Assembly (NCBI RefSeq): GCF_037948395.1 | Contig: NZ_CP149940.1 | Span: 682,001-746,000 of the forward strand | Source of the DNA: Serratia nevei | Lineage (GTDB): Bacteria; Pseudomonadota; Gammaproteobacteria; Enterobacterales; Enterobacteriaceae | Length of the DNA: 64,000 nucleotides | Direction of reading: 5' to 3' | In this document: piece after piece, positions 1 through 11,781 of the stretch | Layout: each line of letters starts with the position of its first letter | How positions within the stretch are numbered: the stretch's first letter is position 1 | Position numbers and translations under genes: made by a program | The notes under the pieces: generated by a model | What the model was told of the DNA's origin: nothing | Databases searched by the model: none | The model's input: the letters and a program-made list of their open reading frames with translations, nothing else

Positions 1-530
1 GTGATAGCGCCCGGCACCGCCAGCAGCGGCAGGTGGGTGGTCGCCAGCGCCACGCGCAGCTCTTCGGTCGCGAGCATCATCACCACGCGATCGCAGCGGC
101 TGCGATCGGCAAAGAATTCGGTATGGCCGATAAACGGCACGCCGGCGTCGTTGATCACGCCCTTGTTCACCGGGCCGGTGATCAGCGCAGCGAATTCGCC
201 GTTCAGGCAGCCGTCGCAGGCGCGCGCCAGGGTTTCCACCACGTAGGCGCTGTTGCCGACGTTCAACTCCCCGGCGGTGACCGGGTGAGCGAGCGAGACC
301 GGCAGCACGGTCAGCGTGCCGGCGCGTTGCGCTTCGGCCGGCGGCTGCGGCTGGTAGTCGCGCAGCGTCAGCGGCAGGCCCAAACGCTTGGCGCGTTCAA
401 GCAGCAGGGCCGGATCGGCGCACACCACCAGCTCAACAGGCCAATCCTGTTGCGCCAGCGCTGCCACCAAATCCGGCCCTACCCCGGCGGGTTCGCCGGG
501 GGTAATGACGACGCGTTTATTGCTGTGCAT
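1..530 (-). CDS. pdxA: 4-hydroxythreonine-4-phosphate dehydrogenase PdxA (N-terminal part; cut by window start)
   Basis: PdxA oxidises 4-phosphooxy-threonine in the DXP-dependent pyridoxal 5'-phosphate pathway and is cytosolic. Only about the first 176 codons are inside the window; the gene runs off its left edge. The translation begins [16 protein letters not shown], and the [16 protein letters not shown] block matches the E. coli N-terminus with the same number of residues before it, which is why I chose the ATG at 530-528. An in-frame ATG three codons upstream (539-537) is possible but would lengthen the protein. The start overlaps the 3' end of surA, as expected for the lptD-surA-pdxA operon. 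The C-terminal metal-binding part cannot be checked here. Confidence 0.93.
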   Translation of the reverse strand, partial: MHSNKRVVITPGEPAGVGPDLVAALAQQDWPVELVVCADPALLLERAKRLGLPLTLRDYQPQPPAEAQRAGTLTVLPVSLAHPVTAGELNVGNSAYVVETLARACDGCLNGEFAALITGPVNKGVINDAGVPFIGHTEFFADRSRCDRVVMMLATEELRVALATTHLPLLAVPGAI

Positions 531-1818
531 CGCTGCCATCGAGGATCTTCACGTAAGCCTGGGCGCGCTGTTCCTGCATCCAGGTCTGTGCTTCTTCGGC
601 GAACTTACGGTTGAACAACATGCGGTAAGCGCGATCTTTTTGCGCGGCGTCGGTCTTATCCACCTGGCGGGTATCCAGCAGCTGGATCAGGTGCCAACCG
701 AAGGAAGAGTGGACCGGCGCGCTGATTTCACCCTTGCTCAGCTTCAGCAATGCATCGCGGAAGGCCGGATCGTAGATGTCCGGGGAAGCCCAGCCCAGAT
801 CGCCGCCCTGCATGGCGGAACCCGGATCCTGCGACAGCTGTTTGGCTTCGTCGGCAAACTTGGCGCGGCCGCTCTTGATCGCTTCCGCAACGGATTGCAG
901 CTTGGCGCGCGCCTGATCGTCGGTCAGCACCACCGAAGGTTTCAGCAGGATGTGACGGGCGTGCACTTCGGTAACCGACACCGACTGGCTCGCGCCGCGG
1001 ATGTCGTTCACTTTCAGGATGTGGAAGCCGACGCCGGAGCGGATTGGGCCGACGACGTCGCCTTTCTTGGCGCTCACCAGACGTTCCGCGAACAGGGTCG
1101 GGATCTCTTGCAGCTTGCCCCAGCCCATGTTGCCGCCTTTCAGCGCCTGAGAGTCGGCGGAGTAAGTGATCGCCAGCTTGCCGAAGTCGGCGCCGCTGTT
1201 GATCTCACCCACCAGGCGTTTGGCCAGCTCTTCGGCTTTGTCGACCTGCTGCTGAGACGGGTTCTCCGGCAGCGGGATCAGGATGTGGCTGATGTTCATT
1301 TCGGTGTCGCTGCCGTTCTGCGCGCCCACCTGTTTGGCCAGCGAGTCCACTTCCTGCGGCAGGATGGTGACGCGGCGGCGCACTTCGTTGTTACGCACTT
1401 CGGAGATCAGCATCTCTTTGCGGATCTGCGAACGGTAGGTGTTGTAGTTCAACCCTTCGTACGACAGGCGGCTGCGCAGCTGATCGACGCTCATCTTGTT
1501 TTGTGCGGCGATATTGGCGATCGCTTTATCCAGATCGGCGTCGGACACGGTGATGCCCATTTTCTTGGCCATCTGCAGCTGGATGTTATCCATGATCAGG
1601 CGTTCGATGATCTGATGGCGCAGCGTCTTGTCGTCCGGCAGCTGTTGGCCGGCCTGCTGGGCGTTGAGCTTCACTGACTGCAACAGACCGTTGACGTCGC
1701 TTTCGAGTACCACGCCGTTATCCACGACGGCGGCGACTTTATCCACTTCTTGGGGTGCTGCGAACGCGGCATTGGCGCAAACCACCAATCCGAGAATAAG
1801 CGTTCTCCAGTTCTTCAT
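517..1818 (-). CDS. surA: Periplasmic chaperone and peptidyl-prolyl isomerase SurA
   Basis: SurA escorts unfolded outer-membrane proteins, LptD among them, across the periplasm to the BAM complex. The product is 433 aa (E. coli 428). It begins [20 protein letters not shown], a clear Sec signal peptide cleaved near AFA|APQ. A chaperone N-domain follows, then two parvulin-type PPIase repeats at roughly residues 170-270 and 280-385, each with the parvulin GGxLGW-type block (KGGNMGWG and QGGDLGWAS), then a short C-terminal helix. The open frame extends 17 codons upstream, but the ATG at 1818 gives a proper signal sequence, so I use it. It lies about 65 bp downstream of lptD and overlaps pdxA, consistent with one operon. 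Confidence 0.97.
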   Translation of the reverse strand: MKNWRTLILGLVVCANAAFAAPQEVDKVAAVVDNGVVLESDVNGLLQSVKLNAQQAGQQLPDDKTLRHQIIERLIMDNIQLQMAKKMGITVSDADLDKAIANIAAQNKMSVDQLRSRLSYEGLNYNTYRSQIRKEMLISEVRNNEVRRRVTILPQEVDSLAKQVGAQNGSDTEMNISHILIPLPENPSQQQVDKAEELAKRLVGEINSGADFGKLAITYSADSQALKGGNMGWGKLQEIPTLFAERLVSAKKGDVVGPIRSGVGFHILKVNDIRGASQSVSVTEVHARHILLKPSVVLTDDQARAKLQSVAEAIKSGRAKFADEAKQLSQDPGSAMQGGDLGWASPDIYDPAFRDALLKLSKGEISAPVHSSFGWHLIQLLDTRQVDKTDAAQKDRAYRMLFNRKFAEEAQTWMQEQRAQAYVKILDGSDAQQ

Positions 1819-1883
1819 ACATTTCCCATTATGTAATCCGCAAATGCGGGTGAAAGTTCTCGTTTTCAAAGTGTTGCAAAGCG

Positions 1884-4244
1884 TCAGAATGCGCGCTGAT
1901 ACGGCAGAATGCCGGAGCGCAGCATTTCTGCGGAGCCGAGACTATGATCGCTGCTCAGGCCGCGCAGTTCGACGTTGAACGAAACTCTGTTGTCGTAAAC
2001 GCTGGTATTGTTGCTGTTGTTCCAGTCGGTGATCTTGCGCTCATAGCCCAGGGTCACTGCCCAGCAGCAGGTGTTGTACTTCAGCCCCACCAGCTGATCG
2101 GCGGATTGTTTGGCGCGGGTGTCGTAATAATACGCCCCGACCACCGCCCAACGATCGGCGATCGGCCAGCTGCCGGTGATGCCCACCTGCGAGATGCCGT
2201 CCTGGAAGGCCGGAACCGTTTTGGTGTTCAACGCCGTCTGGATATATTCCGGCGTGGCGTAACGGTAGTTCAGCTGCACCACGCGCTCGGCATCCTGGCG
2301 GTATTCCACCACGCCGTTGCCCAGCGAGACGCTGTTCAGGCGGGTGTCGTACTGCAGGCCGCCGCGCAGGCCCCAACGATCGTCGATTTTCCAGTAGGTA
2401 TCGCCGGCCCAGGCCACGCTGCCGGTATCGTCGTTGTTGTCGTACCCGGTTACCTGGTCGCCGGTGCGCGAACGGCTGAAGTAGTAGATTTGACCCACGG
2501 AAGCGTTAAAACGTTCAACCAGCGCGTCATCATAAATGCGGGTGGTCAAACCGGTGGAGACGCGGTTCTGCGAAGCGATGCGATCCAGGCCGCTGTAGGT
2601 GCGGTCGCGGAACAGGCCGGAGTAGTCGGTCTGCAGCAGCGTGGTGTCGTAGGTGTAGATGTTGCTCTGGTCGCGGTACGGCACGTACAGGTACTGCACG
2701 CGCGGCTCCAGCGTCTGGGTGGCGCCTTCGGCCCAGATCATCGGCCGTTCGAACACCAGCTTGCCGTCGACCTTGAACTGCGGCAATACGCGGTTGGCCG
2801 AGTCATCAAGTTCCGGTGCAGCGACGCCTTTGCGGCTCTGGTAGTTGGCGGCGAAACCGTCAGGAATATCCTGCTGGTAATGGGTCGCCATCACCTTGGC
2901 TTCGGTGTTCAGGCTGGCCCAGCCGTTGGTCAACGGCAGGTTGAGCGTCGGCTCCATGTGCAGACGGGTGGCGTCCGGGCTGTATGGGTTGACGCTGGTG
3001 AACTTGGCCGCCTGACCGTAGATATGGAAGTCGAACGGGCCGAGGTCGTTCTTGTAGTAGTTCAGATCCAGCTGTGGCTGGACTTTATACGAGTCCGACT
3101 GTGAACGATCGGTGTCGTCGTAAATCTGGAACTGTTTGGAGCTCAGCGTGGCGTTCCAGTTCTCGTTGGCATAGCCGAGGCTGAATTTCTGCGTGGCGTA
3201 GCCGTCAGTGGTGGAGCCGTACTTGGAGTCCAGGTCGGTGAAGTATTTAGAGTCGCTGACCTTGGTATAGTCGACGTTGAAGCGCCACACCTGATCCATG
3301 ACGCCGTTGTGGTTCCAGTAGAACAGCCAGCGTTTGTTGTCGTCATGATCTTTGCCGTATTCCTTGTCGTCCGGCAGCCAGTCGAACTCCATCAGGCCGA
3401 GGCCCGGCTGCACCAGATAACGGAACTCGGTCTGCCACTGCAGGCCGCGCTTGGACATATAGTGCGGTGTGATGGTGGCGTCGTAGTTCGGCGCGATGTT
3501 CCAGTAGTACGGCAACATGAACTCGAAGCCGTTGTTGCTGCCGTACTTGGCGTTCGGGATCAGGAAGCCGGAACGGCGCTTGTCGCCGACCGGCAGCTGC
3601 AGGTATGGGCTGTAGAACACCGGCACGCCGCCGATGCGGAAACGGGCGTTCCACACTTCCGCCACCTGCTCTTCGCGATCGTGGATCACTTCGGAGCCGA
3701 CCACGCTCCAGCTGTCGTCGCCCGGCAGACAGGAGGTAAAGGTGCCGTTTTCCAGAATGGTGTAACGGTTGGCGCCGCGCATCTTCATCTTGTCGGCGTC
3801 GCCGCGCCCCTGACGGCCTACCATCTGGTAGTCGCCTTCATAGACGTCGGTATCTTTGGTGTTCAGGTTCGACCAGGCCTTCGGGCCTTTCAGTTTGATC
3901 TGATTGTCGCTGTAGTGCACGTCGCCGGTTGCGGTGACGGTACGCACCGGCTCCGTCTGGCCGGGTTTTTCCGTCTGGTTCAGCTCAACTTCTTTGGCGG
4001 TCAGGGTGCTGTTGCCCTGCTCGACGCGCACGTTGCCGCTGAACAGGGCGCTTTTCGGGTAGTCAGCGCGCGAGTCATCGGCATTGATCGTCACCGGTTG
4101 GCTGTTCGGATCGCCGCTGACCAAAGGCTTGTCGTAAACGGGAACGCCAAGCATGCATTGCTCGGCCAGATCAGCCAGCGCATGCTGACTGTAGAGTGCC
4201 GTCCAAATCATCGTGGCCAGCAGTGTTGGGAAACTTTTTTTCAT
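1884..4244 (-). CDS. lptD: LPS-assembly outer-membrane protein LptD
   Basis: LptD, with lipoprotein LptE, inserts lipopolysaccharide into the outer leaflet of the outer membrane. The 786-aa product (E. coli 784) has a signal peptide ending near residue 24 (SQHALA|DL), an N-terminal OstA/LptA-like jellyroll (about residues 45-200) and a long C-terminal beta-barrel rich in aromatic, alternating strands. The four cysteines that form its essential non-consecutive disulfides are all present: Cys30 (AEQC), one in TSCLPGD, and the adjacent pair in NTCCWAV near the C-terminus. It heads the lptD-surA-pdxA unit and is divergent from djlA. E. coli lptD has a sigma-E promoter; I could not identify a convincing one in the 228-bp spacer. 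Confidence 0.97.
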   Translation of the reverse strand: MKKSFPTLLATMIWTALYSQHALADLAEQCMLGVPVYDKPLVSGDPNSQPVTINADDSRADYPKSALFSGNVRVEQGNSTLTAKEVELNQTEKPGQTEPVRTVTATGDVHYSDNQIKLKGPKAWSNLNTKDTDVYEGDYQMVGRQGRGDADKMKMRGANRYTILENGTFTSCLPGDDSWSVVGSEVIHDREEQVAEVWNARFRIGGVPVFYSPYLQLPVGDKRRSGFLIPNAKYGSNNGFEFMLPYYWNIAPNYDATITPHYMSKRGLQWQTEFRYLVQPGLGLMEFDWLPDDKEYGKDHDDNKRWLFYWNHNGVMDQVWRFNVDYTKVSDSKYFTDLDSKYGSTTDGYATQKFSLGYANENWNATLSSKQFQIYDDTDRSQSDSYKVQPQLDLNYYKNDLGPFDFHIYGQAAKFTSVNPYSPDATRLHMEPTLNLPLTNGWASLNTEAKVMATHYQQDIPDGFAANYQSRKGVAAPELDDSANRVLPQFKVDGKLVFERPMIWAEGATQTLEPRVQYLYVPYRDQSNIYTYDTTLLQTDYSGLFRDRTYSGLDRIASQNRVSTGLTTRIYDDALVERFNASVGQIYYFSRSRTGDQVTGYDNNDDTGSVAWAGDTYWKIDDRWGLRGGLQYDTRLNSVSLGNGVVEYRQDAERVVQLNYRYATPEYIQTALNTKTVPAFQDGISQVGITGSWPIADRWAVVGAYYYDTRAKQSADQLVGLKYNTCCWAVTLGYERKITDWNNSNNTSVYDNRVSFNVELRGLSSDHSLGSAEMLRSGILPYQRAF

Positions 4245-4472
4245 ACGCGGTTTTGGTGTTCCGTCATCAGAGGCGTCATGTCCGGCAAACGGTCAGAGAC
4301 TATATTACTCATCTGCGTTGCGCTAGTGCTAAATCCAGCCGTTTACTTGCGTCGTCGTTAGGCGCAAAGATAAATGACAGGTATGATAATCCAAATTCTA
4401 GGAAAAATCGCCTGCACCCTTTCCTGAAGCGAAGGGGAGTGGGCGGCTTTCGGCATGATAATTGAGGAGTAT

Positions 4473-5294
4473 ATGCAGTATTGGGGAAAACTGCTCGGCG
4501 TCATCGTCGCCATCTGGTCTGGCGCGGGATTCTGGGGTGTAGTTCTGGGGCTGATTATCGGTCATATGATCGATACGGCGCGCAGCAACAAGCGCAGCCG
4601 GGGGTTCTTCACCGACCAGCAAACGCGGCAAACGCTGTTTTTCCGCACCACTTTTCAGGTGATGGGCCACCTGACCAAATCCAAAGGACGCGTTACCGAG
4701 GCGGATATCCAGATCGCCAGCCTGTTCATGGATCGCCTGCAGCTGCACGGCGAAGCGCGCACCGCGGCGCAGCAGGCGTTCCGCGAGGGCAAACAGAGCC
4801 AGTTCCCGCTGCGTGAGACGCTGCAGCAGTTCCGCAGCATCTGTTTTGGCCGCTTCGATTTGATTCGGATGTTTCTGGAAATTCAGATTCAGGCGGCGTT
4901 TGCCGACGGCTCGCTGCACCCGAACGAACGCCAGGTGCTGTACGTCATCGCCGAGGAGCTGGGCATTTCACGCGCGCAGTTCGACCAGTTCCTCAGCATG
5001 ATGGAAGGTGGGCGCCAGTTCGGCGGCGGTCAGCAGGGCGGATATTCGCAGGGCGGCTATCAGCAGGCTCAGCGCGGCCCGACGCTCGACGACGCGTGCA
5101 AGGTGCTCGGCGTGCGCAGCAGCGACGATGCCGCCACCATCAAACGCGCCTACCGCAAACTGATGAGCGAACACCATCCGGATAAGCTGGTGGCGAAAGG
5201 CTTGCCGCCGCAGATGATGGAAATGGCCAAGCAGAAAGCGCAGGAGATTCAGGCGGCGTACGACCTGATCAAACGCGAGAAAGGCTTTAAATAA
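4473..5294 (+). CDS. djlA: DnaJ-like membrane co-chaperone DjlA
   Basis: DjlA is an inner-membrane J-protein that stimulates DnaK and affects capsule regulation through Rcs signalling. The 273-aa product has one N-terminal transmembrane segment (about residues 7-29, glycine-rich, [14 protein letters not shown]), a TerB-like central domain, a Gly/Gln-rich linker (about residues 180-200) and a C-terminal J domain with the HPD tripeptide in SEHHPDKL. An upstream in-frame ATG at 4455 exists, but GAGGAG at 4464-4469 lies just ahead of the ATG at 4473, and [10 protein letters not shown] matches the E. coli N-terminus. It is convergent with rluA. Confidence 0.96.
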   Translation: MQYWGKLLGVIVAIWSGAGFWGVVLGLIIGHMIDTARSNKRSRGFFTDQQTRQTLFFRTTFQVMGHLTKSKGRVTEADIQIASLFMDRLQLHGEARTAAQQAFREGKQSQFPLRETLQQFRSICFGRFDLIRMFLEIQIQAAFADGSLHPNERQVLYVIAEELGISRAQFDQFLSMMEGGRQFGGGQQGGYSQGGYQQAQRGPTLDDACKVLGVRSSDDAATIKRAYRKLMSEHHPDKLVAKGLPPQMMEMAKQKAQEIQAAYDLIKREKGFK

Positions 5295-5304
5295 GCGATG
5301 TAAG

Positions 5305-5335
5305 CGGGCCCGCTATGCCGGGCCCGTTGGGTTTT
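5305..5335 (+). terminator. Terminator between djlA and rluA
   Basis: An 8-bp perfect stem, CGGGCCCG (5305-5312) and CGGGCCCG (5319-5326), encloses the loop CTATGC and is followed by TTGGGTTTT. It lies between the convergent stop codons of djlA and rluA and best serves djlA. Confidence 0.75.
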
Positions 5336-5339
5336 AGCC

Positions 5340-5990
5340 TTAGAAATCCGGCTCGGCGCGAAAGTGCATCGGCGTCTGGAAAGCGGGGTGGGTGATGCGC
5401 AGCTCTTGTGCATGCAGCTGCAGCCGCGGCGCCATCGCCTTGGCCTCCGGCGGGGCATAGAAACCGTCGCCGAGGATCGGATGCCCGAGCGCCAGCATGT
5501 GCACCCGCAGCTGGTGCGAGCGGCCGGTGATCGGCGTTAGCTTCACGCGGGTGCTGCCGTCGGCGTCGCGCGACAGCACCCGATACTCCGTTTGCGCCGC
5601 TTTGCCAGTGTCAAAACACACCTTTTGCAGCGGCCGGTTCGGCCAATCGCAGATCAGCGGCAAATCCACCAACCCCTCGTCATGCTCCATATGCCCCCAA
5701 ACGCGGGCGATATAGGATTTCTTCGGTTCGCGTTCGCGAAACTGACGCTTCAGCTCACGCTCGGCGGCCTTGTTGAGCGCCACCACGATCACCCCGCTGG
5801 TGGCCATGTCCAGCCGGTGCACCGATTCGGCGGCCGGATGATCGGCCTGAATGCGGGTCATCAGGCTGTCTTTGTTTTCCGGCGCGCGGCCGGGCACCGA
5901 CAGCAAGCCGCTGGGCTTGTTGACCACCATGATATGTTCATCCTGATACAGGATGTGCAGCGGGTCCTGCGGGGGATTGTAGGGTTCCAT
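5340..5990 (-). CDS. rluA: Dual-specificity tRNA/23S rRNA pseudouridine synthase RluA
   Basis: RluA makes pseudouridine at position 746 of 23S rRNA and position 32 of several tRNAs. The 216-aa product (E. coli 219) carries the family's catalytic block HRLDMATSGV, with the catalytic Asp at about residue 61. It also has the conserved REPKKSYIARV and TGRSHQLRVHM segments, the latter diagnostic of the RluA family. The translation start MEPYNPPQDP aligns with the E. coli start. It lies 57 bp downstream of rapA on the same strand, the usual enterobacterial rapA-rluA arrangement. Confidence 0.96.
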   Translation of the reverse strand: MEPYNPPQDPLHILYQDEHIMVVNKPSGLLSVPGRAPENKDSLMTRIQADHPAAESVHRLDMATSGVIVVALNKAAERELKRQFREREPKKSYIARVWGHMEHDEGLVDLPLICDWPNRPLQKVCFDTGKAAQTEYRVLSRDADGSTRVKLTPITGRSHQLRVHMLALGHPILGDGFYAPPEAKAMAPRLQLHAQELRITHPAFQTPMHFRAEPDF

Positions 5991-6014
5991 CTTGGCTCCG
6001 CGATAAGGGCCGAA

Positions 6015-6036
6015 CGGGGAGGCACTTGCCTCCCCG
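6015..6036 (-). terminator. Hairpin in the rapA-rluA spacer
   Basis: The stem CGGGGAGGC / GCCTCCCCG is 9 bp and perfect, with a 4-nt loop, in the 57-bp gap between rapA stop and rluA start. Read on the minus strand it has no clear U-tract, so it may be an mRNA-stabilising or attenuating hairpin rather than a true terminator. Confidence 0.4.
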
Positions 6037-6047
6037 CGTCGCGCCGG

Positions 6048-8954
6048 TTACTGGTGGGTGACCACCACCAGACGAATGGCGTCCAGGCGCCAGCCGGCTT
6101 CATTGAGGTTGGCCAGCACCTGACGGCGGTTGAACTCCAGCGCTTCGACTTCGTCGTCGCGGATGTTCGGGTTGACCGCCTTCAGCGCTTCCAGACGCGC
6201 CAGCTCGGTGCTCAGCTTGTCGTCCGCCTCTTGCTTCGCCTGTTCGATAAGCGTGCGCGCCTGCGCTTCCACCAGGCTTTCCGCCTGCTGCAGCATGGCG
6301 TGCACGTCTTGCTGCACGGCGTTGACCAGCTTGCTGGAGGTGTGGCGGTTGACCGCGTTCAGCTGGCGGTTGAAGCTTTCAAACTCGACCTGCGCCGCCA
6401 GGTTGGTGCCCTTGCGGTCCATCAGCATGCGGATCGGCGTCGGCGGCAGGAAGCGGGTCAGCTGCAGGTGCTTCGGCGCCTGGGCTTCTACCACGTAAAC
6501 CAGCTCAACCAGCAGGGTGCCGACCGGCAACGCTTTGTTTTTCAACAGGGACACTGCGCAGCTGCCGGTGTCGCCGGACAGGATCAGATCCAGGCCGTTG
6601 CGGATGATCGGATGCTCCCAGCTGACGAACTGCGCGTCTTCGCGCGACAGCGCCCGATCGCGGTCGAAGGTGACGGTGCAGCCGTCCTGCGGCAGGCCCG
6701 GGAAGTCCGGCACCAGCATATGATCGGACGGCGTCAGCACGATCAGGTTGTCGCTGCGGTCTTCCTGATTGATGCCGACGATGTCGAACAGGTTGAGCGC
6801 GAAGCCCACCAGATTGACGTCGTTATCCTGCTCGGCGATGGCGGCGGCCAGCGCCTGGGCTTTGTCGCCGCCGTTGGAGTGCATCTCCAGCAGGCGGTCG
6901 CGGCCCTGTTCCAGCTGTGCTTTCAACTGATCGTGCTGCTGGCGGCAGGCGTGGATGAATTCGTCGAAGCCTTCCTGTTCGGTCGGCGCGGCCAGATAGC
7001 CGATCAACTGCTCGTAGCAGCTGTCGTAGATGGTGCGGCCGGTCGGGCAGGTGTGTTCGAAGGCATCCAGCCCCTCGTGGAACCAGCGGCCCAGCACCGC
7101 CTGCGCGGTGTGCTCCAGGTAAGGCACCATGATTTGGATATCGTGCATCTGGCCGATACGGTCCAGACGGCCGATACGCTGTTCCAGCAGATCCGGGTTG
7201 AACGGCAGATCGAACATCACCAGCTGGCTGGCGAACTGGAAGTTGCGGCCTTCGGAGCCGATCTCGGAACACAGCAGCACCTGCGCGCCTTCCTCTTCGG
7301 AGGCGAAGTAGGCGGCGGCGCGGTCGCGCTCGATGATCGACAGCCCTTCGTGGAACACCGCGGCGCGGATCGCTTCACGCTCGCGCAGCACCTGCTCCAG
7401 CTGCAGCGCGGTGTCGGCCTTGGCGCAGATCACCAGCACTTTTTCGTTGCGGTTGGCCAGCAGGTAGTCCAGCAGCCACTCGACGCGCGGGTCGAAGTTC
7501 CACCAGGTGGCGTTTTCGCCTTCGAATTCCTGGTAGATCTGCTCCGGGTACAGCATGTCACGCGCGCGCGCTTCGACGGACTTCTTGGCGCCCATGATGC
7601 CGGAGACTTTGATCGCGGTCTGATACTGGGTCGGCAGCGGCAGCTTGATCTGGTGCAGGTTGCGGTGCGGGAAGCCCTTCACGCCGTTACGGGTGTTGCG
7701 GAACAGCACGCGGCTGGTGCCGTGGCGATCCATCAGCATGGAAACCAGCTCCTGACGCGCCTGCTCGGCGTTGTCACCTTCGCTGTTGGCGGCTTTGAGC
7801 AACGGTTCGATGTCCTGCTCGTCGATCAGCTCGCCCAGCAGGTTCAGCTTGTCATCGGCCAGGCGCTCACCGCTCAGCAGCAGGGTGACGGCGTCGGCCA
7901 CCGGACGGTATTTCTGCTGCTCGGCAACGAACTCGCCGTAGTCGTGGAAACGGTTCGGATCGAGCAGGCGCAGGCGCGCGAAGTGGCTCTGTTGGCCCAG
8001 CTGCTCCGGGGTGGCGGTCAGCAGCAGCACGCCGGGGATATGCTCGGCCAGCTGTTCGATCACCTGATATTCGCGGCTAGGCGCTTCTTCGCTCCAGGCC
8101 AGGTGGTGCGCTTCGTCGACCACCAGCAGATCCCACTGGGCGTCTGCCAGCTCTTCCAGGCGCTGCTTGTTGCGGCGCACGAAGTCCAGCGAGCAGATCA
8201 CCAGCTGTTCGGTTTCGAACGGGTTGCTGCTGTCGAGCTTGGCTTCGGCGTAGCGGCTGTCGTCGAACAGCGAGAAGTAGAGGTTGAAGCGGCGCATCAT
8301 CTCCACCAGCCACTGGTGCTGCAGCGTTTCCGGCACCACGATCAGCACGCGCTCGGCGCGGCCCGCCAGCAGCTGCTGGTGGATGATCATGCCGGCTTCG
8401 ATGGTTTTGCCGAGGCCGACTTCGTCCGCCAGCAGGACGCGCGGCGCATGGCGCTGGCCGACTTCATGGGCGATGTGCAACTGGTGCGGGATCAGGCTGG
8501 CGCGCATGCCGCGCAGGCCGGCGAACGGCAGGCGATACTGCTCGCTCTGGTATTTGCGCGCGCGGAAACGCAGCGCGAAACGGTCCATGCGGTCGATCTG
8601 GCCGGCGAACAGACGATCCTGCGGTTTGCTGAAGGTCAGCTTGCTGTCCAGCAGGACTTCGCGCATCGCTACGCCGTTTTCCTGGGTGTCCTGGCGGGTG
8701 CCGATATAGGTCAACAGACCGTTTTCCTCTTTCACCTCTTCCACCTGCAGCTGCCATCCCTCGTGGCTGCTGACGGTATCGCCCGGGTTGAACATCACGC
8801 GGGTGATCGGCGAATCGTTTCTGGCATAGAGGCGGTTTTCACCGGTGGCGGGGAAAAGCAGGGTAATCATGCGCGCGTCCAGCGCCACGACGGTGCCCAG
8901 TCCTAATTCGCTTTCCGTGTCGCTGATCCAGCGTTGACCAAGAGTAAAAGGCAT
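6048..8954 (-). CDS. rapA: RNA polymerase-associated ATPase RapA (HepA), Swi2/Snf2 family
   Basis: RapA binds core RNA polymerase and uses ATP to release stalled or post-termination complexes, promoting polymerase recycling. The 968-aa length equals that of E. coli. The helicase motifs are in order: motif I DEVGLGKT (about residues 177-184), motif II DEAH in [10 protein letters not shown] (about 280), motif III LLTATP, and the C-terminal helicase lobe with [12 protein letters not shown] and the arginine-finger region [12 protein letters not shown]. The start ATG at 8954 gives MPFTLGQRW, as in orthologues. It is expressed toward rluA; the 247-bp gap to the end of polB must hold its promoter, which I did not resolve. 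Confidence 0.97.
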   Translation of the reverse strand: MPFTLGQRWISDTESELGLGTVVALDARMITLLFPATGENRLYARNDSPITRVMFNPGDTVSSHEGWQLQVEEVKEENGLLTYIGTRQDTQENGVAMREVLLDSKLTFSKPQDRLFAGQIDRMDRFALRFRARKYQSEQYRLPFAGLRGMRASLIPHQLHIAHEVGQRHAPRVLLADEVGLGKTIEAGMIIHQQLLAGRAERVLIVVPETLQHQWLVEMMRRFNLYFSLFDDSRYAEAKLDSSNPFETEQLVICSLDFVRRNKQRLEELADAQWDLLVVDEAHHLAWSEEAPSREYQVIEQLAEHIPGVLLLTATPEQLGQQSHFARLRLLDPNRFHDYGEFVAEQQKYRPVADAVTLLLSGERLADDKLNLLGELIDEQDIEPLLKAANSEGDNAEQARQELVSMLMDRHGTSRVLFRNTRNGVKGFPHRNLHQIKLPLPTQYQTAIKVSGIMGAKKSVEARARDMLYPEQIYQEFEGENATWWNFDPRVEWLLDYLLANRNEKVLVICAKADTALQLEQVLREREAIRAAVFHEGLSIIERDRAAAYFASEEEGAQVLLCSEIGSEGRNFQFASQLVMFDLPFNPDLLEQRIGRLDRIGQMHDIQIMVPYLEHTAQAVLGRWFHEGLDAFEHTCPTGRTIYDSCYEQLIGYLAAPTEQEGFDEFIHACRQQHDQLKAQLEQGRDRLLEMHSNGGDKAQALAAAIAEQDNDVNLVGFALNLFDIVGINQEDRSDNLIVLTPSDHMLVPDFPGLPQDGCTVTFDRDRALSREDAQFVSWEHPIIRNGLDLILSGDTGSCAVSLLKNKALPVGTLLVELVYVVEAQAPKHLQLTRFLPPTPIRMLMDRKGTNLAAQVEFESFNRQLNAVNRHTSSKLVNAVQQDVHAMLQQAESLVEAQARTLIEQAKQEADDKLSTELARLEALKAVNPNIRDDEVEALEFNRRQVLANLNEAGWRLDAIRLVVVTHQ

Positions 8955-9201
8955 ATATTGTCGGCTCGATTCTTTGTAAGTAAGTCTTGTTACCGGGCGG
9001 GAAGGGCCACGGCACCTGTACTGAACGTCTGCTAATCCCGGTTTGTTTTAAATTTGACGGGCAATAGCCGTTCACGCCATGCAGACGTCGCGAGACGGCA
9101 GGGCTAAGCGTGGTTCAGTTTTGGGAAGGGCGCTATGGTAATGGAAGGCGGCGCGTTCGTCACCTGCAAAACCGGATGATTTTTCTTAACCTGGCGCAAT
9201 C

Positions 9202-11568
9202 TCAAAACAGCCCCATCTGCCCGGTGACCAGCGTGGTGAAATCGTCGTGCAAGAAAGGGAGTATAGCGTCTGCCACCGGTTGCAGCTGGCGTTCGAGGTA
9301 ATGCTGATAGTCGATGGGCGAATGGCGCGTTTCCAGCGGCTCCGGCCCGGCGACGGTCATCACATAGCTGATCCAGCCGCCGTTCTGATACTGCAGCGGC
9401 CGCCCCTGGCTGCGGTTGTAGTCGTCGGCGATGCGCGCGGCGCGGGCGTGCGGCGGCACGTTGCGCTGATAGTCGTCGAGCTTTCTGCGCAGGCGCTTGC
9501 GGTACACCAGCTGATCGTCGAAGTCGCCGTTCAGGGTTTTGCCGACGTAGTCGCGCACATAGTCCTGGTAGGGCTGCCGTTTGAAGATGCGCTGATAGAG
9601 CTGCTGCTGGAACTGCTGCGCCAGCGGCGTCCAGTCGGTGCGCACCGTTTCCAGGCCTTTGTACACCATCTCTTCCTCGCCGCCGGCGCGTGCGATCAGG
9701 CCGGCGTAGCGCTTCTTGCTGCCCTGTTCGGCGCCGCGAATGGTCGGCATCAGGAAGCGGGAATAGTGGGTTTCGAACTCCAACTCCAGCGCGTTCTCCA
9801 GCCCGAACTGCTGCTGCAGATGCTGCTGCCACCAGGCGTTGACCCGCTGCACCAGCGCCCGGCCGATCTGCGCCGCCTGCTGCTCGTCATGCGGCTGTTT
9901 CAGCCACACGAAGGTGGAGTCGGTATCGCCGTAAATCACCTGATAGCCTTCGGCTTCGATCAGCTCGCGGGTTTGGCGCATGATCTCGTGGCCGCGCAGG
10001 GTGATAGACGACGCCAGCCGCGGATCGAAGAAGCGGCAGCCGCTCGATCCCAGCACGCCGTACAGCGCGTTCATGATGATCTTTAGCGCCTGCGACAGGG
10101 GCTTGTTGTGCTGGCGCTTGGCGGCTTCGCGCCCCTGCCAGATCTGCTCGACGATCGCCGGCAGGCAGTGTTTGCTGCGCGAGAAGCGGGCGTTGCGAAA
10201 GCCGGGCACCGAATCGGCGTCGCTTGGGTGGCGCATGCCTTCCACCAACCCGACCGGATCGATCAGGAAGGTGCGGATGATCGACGGATACAGGCTTTTA
10301 TAGTCCAGCACCAGCACCGAATCGTACAGACCGGGCTGGGAGTCCATCACGAATCCGCCGGGGCTGTGTTCCTCCGGCTGTTCGCCGAGGTTGGGGGCGA
10401 CAAAGCCCAGTCGGTGCATGCGCGGCATATAGAGGTGGCTGAAGGCCGCGACCGATCCGCCGCTGCGATCGGCCGCCAGCCCGGTGACGGTGGCGCGTTC
10501 CAGCAGGAAGTTGAGCAGATCGGCCTTGGCGAAGATGCGCGTCACCAGCTCGCAGTCCTTCAGGTTGTAGCGGGCCAGCGCCGGCTTGTCTTCGGCGAAG
10601 CGTCGGTCGATCTCCGCCATGCGCTGATAAGGGTTGTCGATCGCCTTGCCTTCACCCAACAGCGCCTGCGAAACGTATTCCAGGCTGAAGGAGGGGAAGT
10701 TCCAGGTGGCGGATTTCAGCGCTTCGATGCCGTCGATGATCAGGCGGCCGGCGGCGGCGGCGAAAAAGTGGTTCTGTTTGAAGCCGTGCTCGCGCCACTC
10801 CAGCAGGTTGCCGCCGCGCCCCAGCCGCAGCGGGATCTGGTAGCGTTCGGCGTGCTTTTGCAGCACCCGCAGATCGAACTGCACCAGGTTCCAGCCGATG
10901 ATGGCGTCAGGATCGTGGCGCTCCAGCCACGCGTTCAACCGTTCCAGCAGCTGGGGGCGGCTGGCGCAGTATTCCAGATCGAAATCCAGCGGCGCATCGC
11001 CGCCGTTGGCCGGCCCCAGCATGTAGACCTGGCGCTGGCCGCAGCCTTCCAGCGCTATGGAGTAAAGTTCGCCGTGGGCGGTGGTTTCGATATCCAGCGA
11101 CACCAGTCTGAGCGTCGGGCGGTAGTCCGGCGCCGGCTTCATCTGGCCATTGAGCAACGGCCCATCGCCGTTGCCCTGGCCGTTGAACCATACCGGCGCG
11201 GTGATGAAGCGTTCCATCAGGTAGCGCTCGGGCGGGCGAATGTCGGCCTCGTAGACCGTAACGCCGCCTTCCCGCAGCAGCTTTTCCAGCTTGATGAGCT
11301 GACGGTGCTGGCGGCAGTACAGCCCCAGCATCGGGCGGTGATGAAAATCCGTCAGCGCCAGCGGTTTCAGTTCGACTTGCCGTTCTTCGCGCAGCAGCTG
11401 TTCCGCGCGCGGCTTTTGTTCGGCGGGGATAAACGCCACCGAGGTTTGCGGCGGTAGACGCAACTGACGCGGGCCCGCGTCGGTCGCCAGCCAAAATTCG
11501 ACCTCGGTGCCGGCGGGCGTATCGCGCCAGTGGCGAGTGAGCAGGAAACCCTGTTGCAGTGCTGTCAT
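9202..11568 (-). CDS. polB: DNA polymerase II PolB (family B)
   Basis: PolB is an SOS-induced replicative-type polymerase used in lesion bypass and replication restart. The 788-aa product (E. coli 783) has an N-terminal domain and a 3'-5' exonuclease with motif LDIETT near residue 155. The polymerase palm follows, with DYKSLYPSI (motif A) and YGDTDSTFV (motif C, catalytic Asp pair). It ends GQMGLF, a beta-clamp-binding peptide typical of this enzyme. The start [14 protein letters not shown] matches orthologues. It is divergent from yabI, with a LexA-like box about 82 bp upstream. In E. coli the ara operon lies between polB and yabI; none is present here. Confidence 0.97.
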   Translation of the reverse strand: MTALQQGFLLTRHWRDTPAGTEVEFWLATDAGPRQLRLPPQTSVAFIPAEQKPRAEQLLREERQVELKPLALTDFHHRPMLGLYCRQHRQLIKLEKLLREGGVTVYEADIRPPERYLMERFITAPVWFNGQGNGDGPLLNGQMKPAPDYRPTLRLVSLDIETTAHGELYSIALEGCGQRQVYMLGPANGGDAPLDFDLEYCASRPQLLERLNAWLERHDPDAIIGWNLVQFDLRVLQKHAERYQIPLRLGRGGNLLEWREHGFKQNHFFAAAAGRLIIDGIEALKSATWNFPSFSLEYVSQALLGEGKAIDNPYQRMAEIDRRFAEDKPALARYNLKDCELVTRIFAKADLLNFLLERATVTGLAADRSGGSVAAFSHLYMPRMHRLGFVAPNLGEQPEEHSPGGFVMDSQPGLYDSVLVLDYKSLYPSIIRTFLIDPVGLVEGMRHPSDADSVPGFRNARFSRSKHCLPAIVEQIWQGREAAKRQHNKPLSQALKIIMNALYGVLGSSGCRFFDPRLASSITLRGHEIMRQTRELIEAEGYQVIYGDTDSTFVWLKQPHDEQQAAQIGRALVQRVNAWWQQHLQQQFGLENALELEFETHYSRFLMPTIRGAEQGSKKRYAGLIARAGGEEEMVYKGLETVRTDWTPLAQQFQQQLYQRIFKRQPYQDYVRDYVGKTLNGDFDDQLVYRKRLRRKLDDYQRNVPPHARAARIADDYNRSQGRPLQYQNGGWISYVMTVAGPEPLETRHSPIDYQHYLERQLQPVADAILPFLHDDFTTLVTGQMGLF

Positions 11569-11649
11569 AACCCCTTCGTCTTCCGCCGGGCGGCGTGCGC
11601 GACATTCAGCGAGATGTCGGTTTTGGCGCTAATATAGATAAATTATAGT

Positions 11650-11665
11650 ATGGGTTTTTATACAG
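11650..11665 (-). promoter_or_regulatory. Probable LexA (SOS) box upstream of polB
   Basis: Read toward polB the site is CTGTATAAAAACCCAT, against the LexA consensus CTG-N10-CAG; only the final base departs from it. The AT-rich centre and the position in the polB/yabI spacer match the known polB SOS operator of E. coli (CTG TATAAAACCA CAG, from memory). Whether the degenerate half-site binds LexA well cannot be judged from sequence alone. Confidence 0.55.
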
Positions 11666-11781
11666 TGATTGTCCATTGCCGTGCGGCGTTGCCAAATACG
11701 CATACAATTCATCGATTGACTCGTCTGCGGCTGCACTGGAAAATCCTTCGCCCGTTTGGCCGAATAATCCGCAGAGGTGTA

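Noticed and set aside
528-539. Alternative pdxA start three codons upstream (ATG 539-537)
   Set aside because: The ATG at 530 gives the same N-terminal length as E. coli PdxA; the upstream choice adds three residues without support.
388-1677. Long plus-strand open frame opposite surA
   Set aside because: Antisense shadow with low-complexity composition; SurA on the minus strand has a signal peptide and parvulin motifs.
5592-8906. A 1104-codon open frame on the plus strand opposite rluA and rapA
   Set aside because: It is His/Gln/Ala/Arg-rich, has no recognisable domain, and is the antisense shadow produced by the G/C-biased codons of rapA, which has all its helicase motifs on the other strand.
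11650-11781. N-terminal extension of YabI by 44 codons
   Set aside because: It would run through the promoter region and the LexA-like site, is not conserved in E. coli YabI, and the ATG at 11782 has a good ribosome-binding site.
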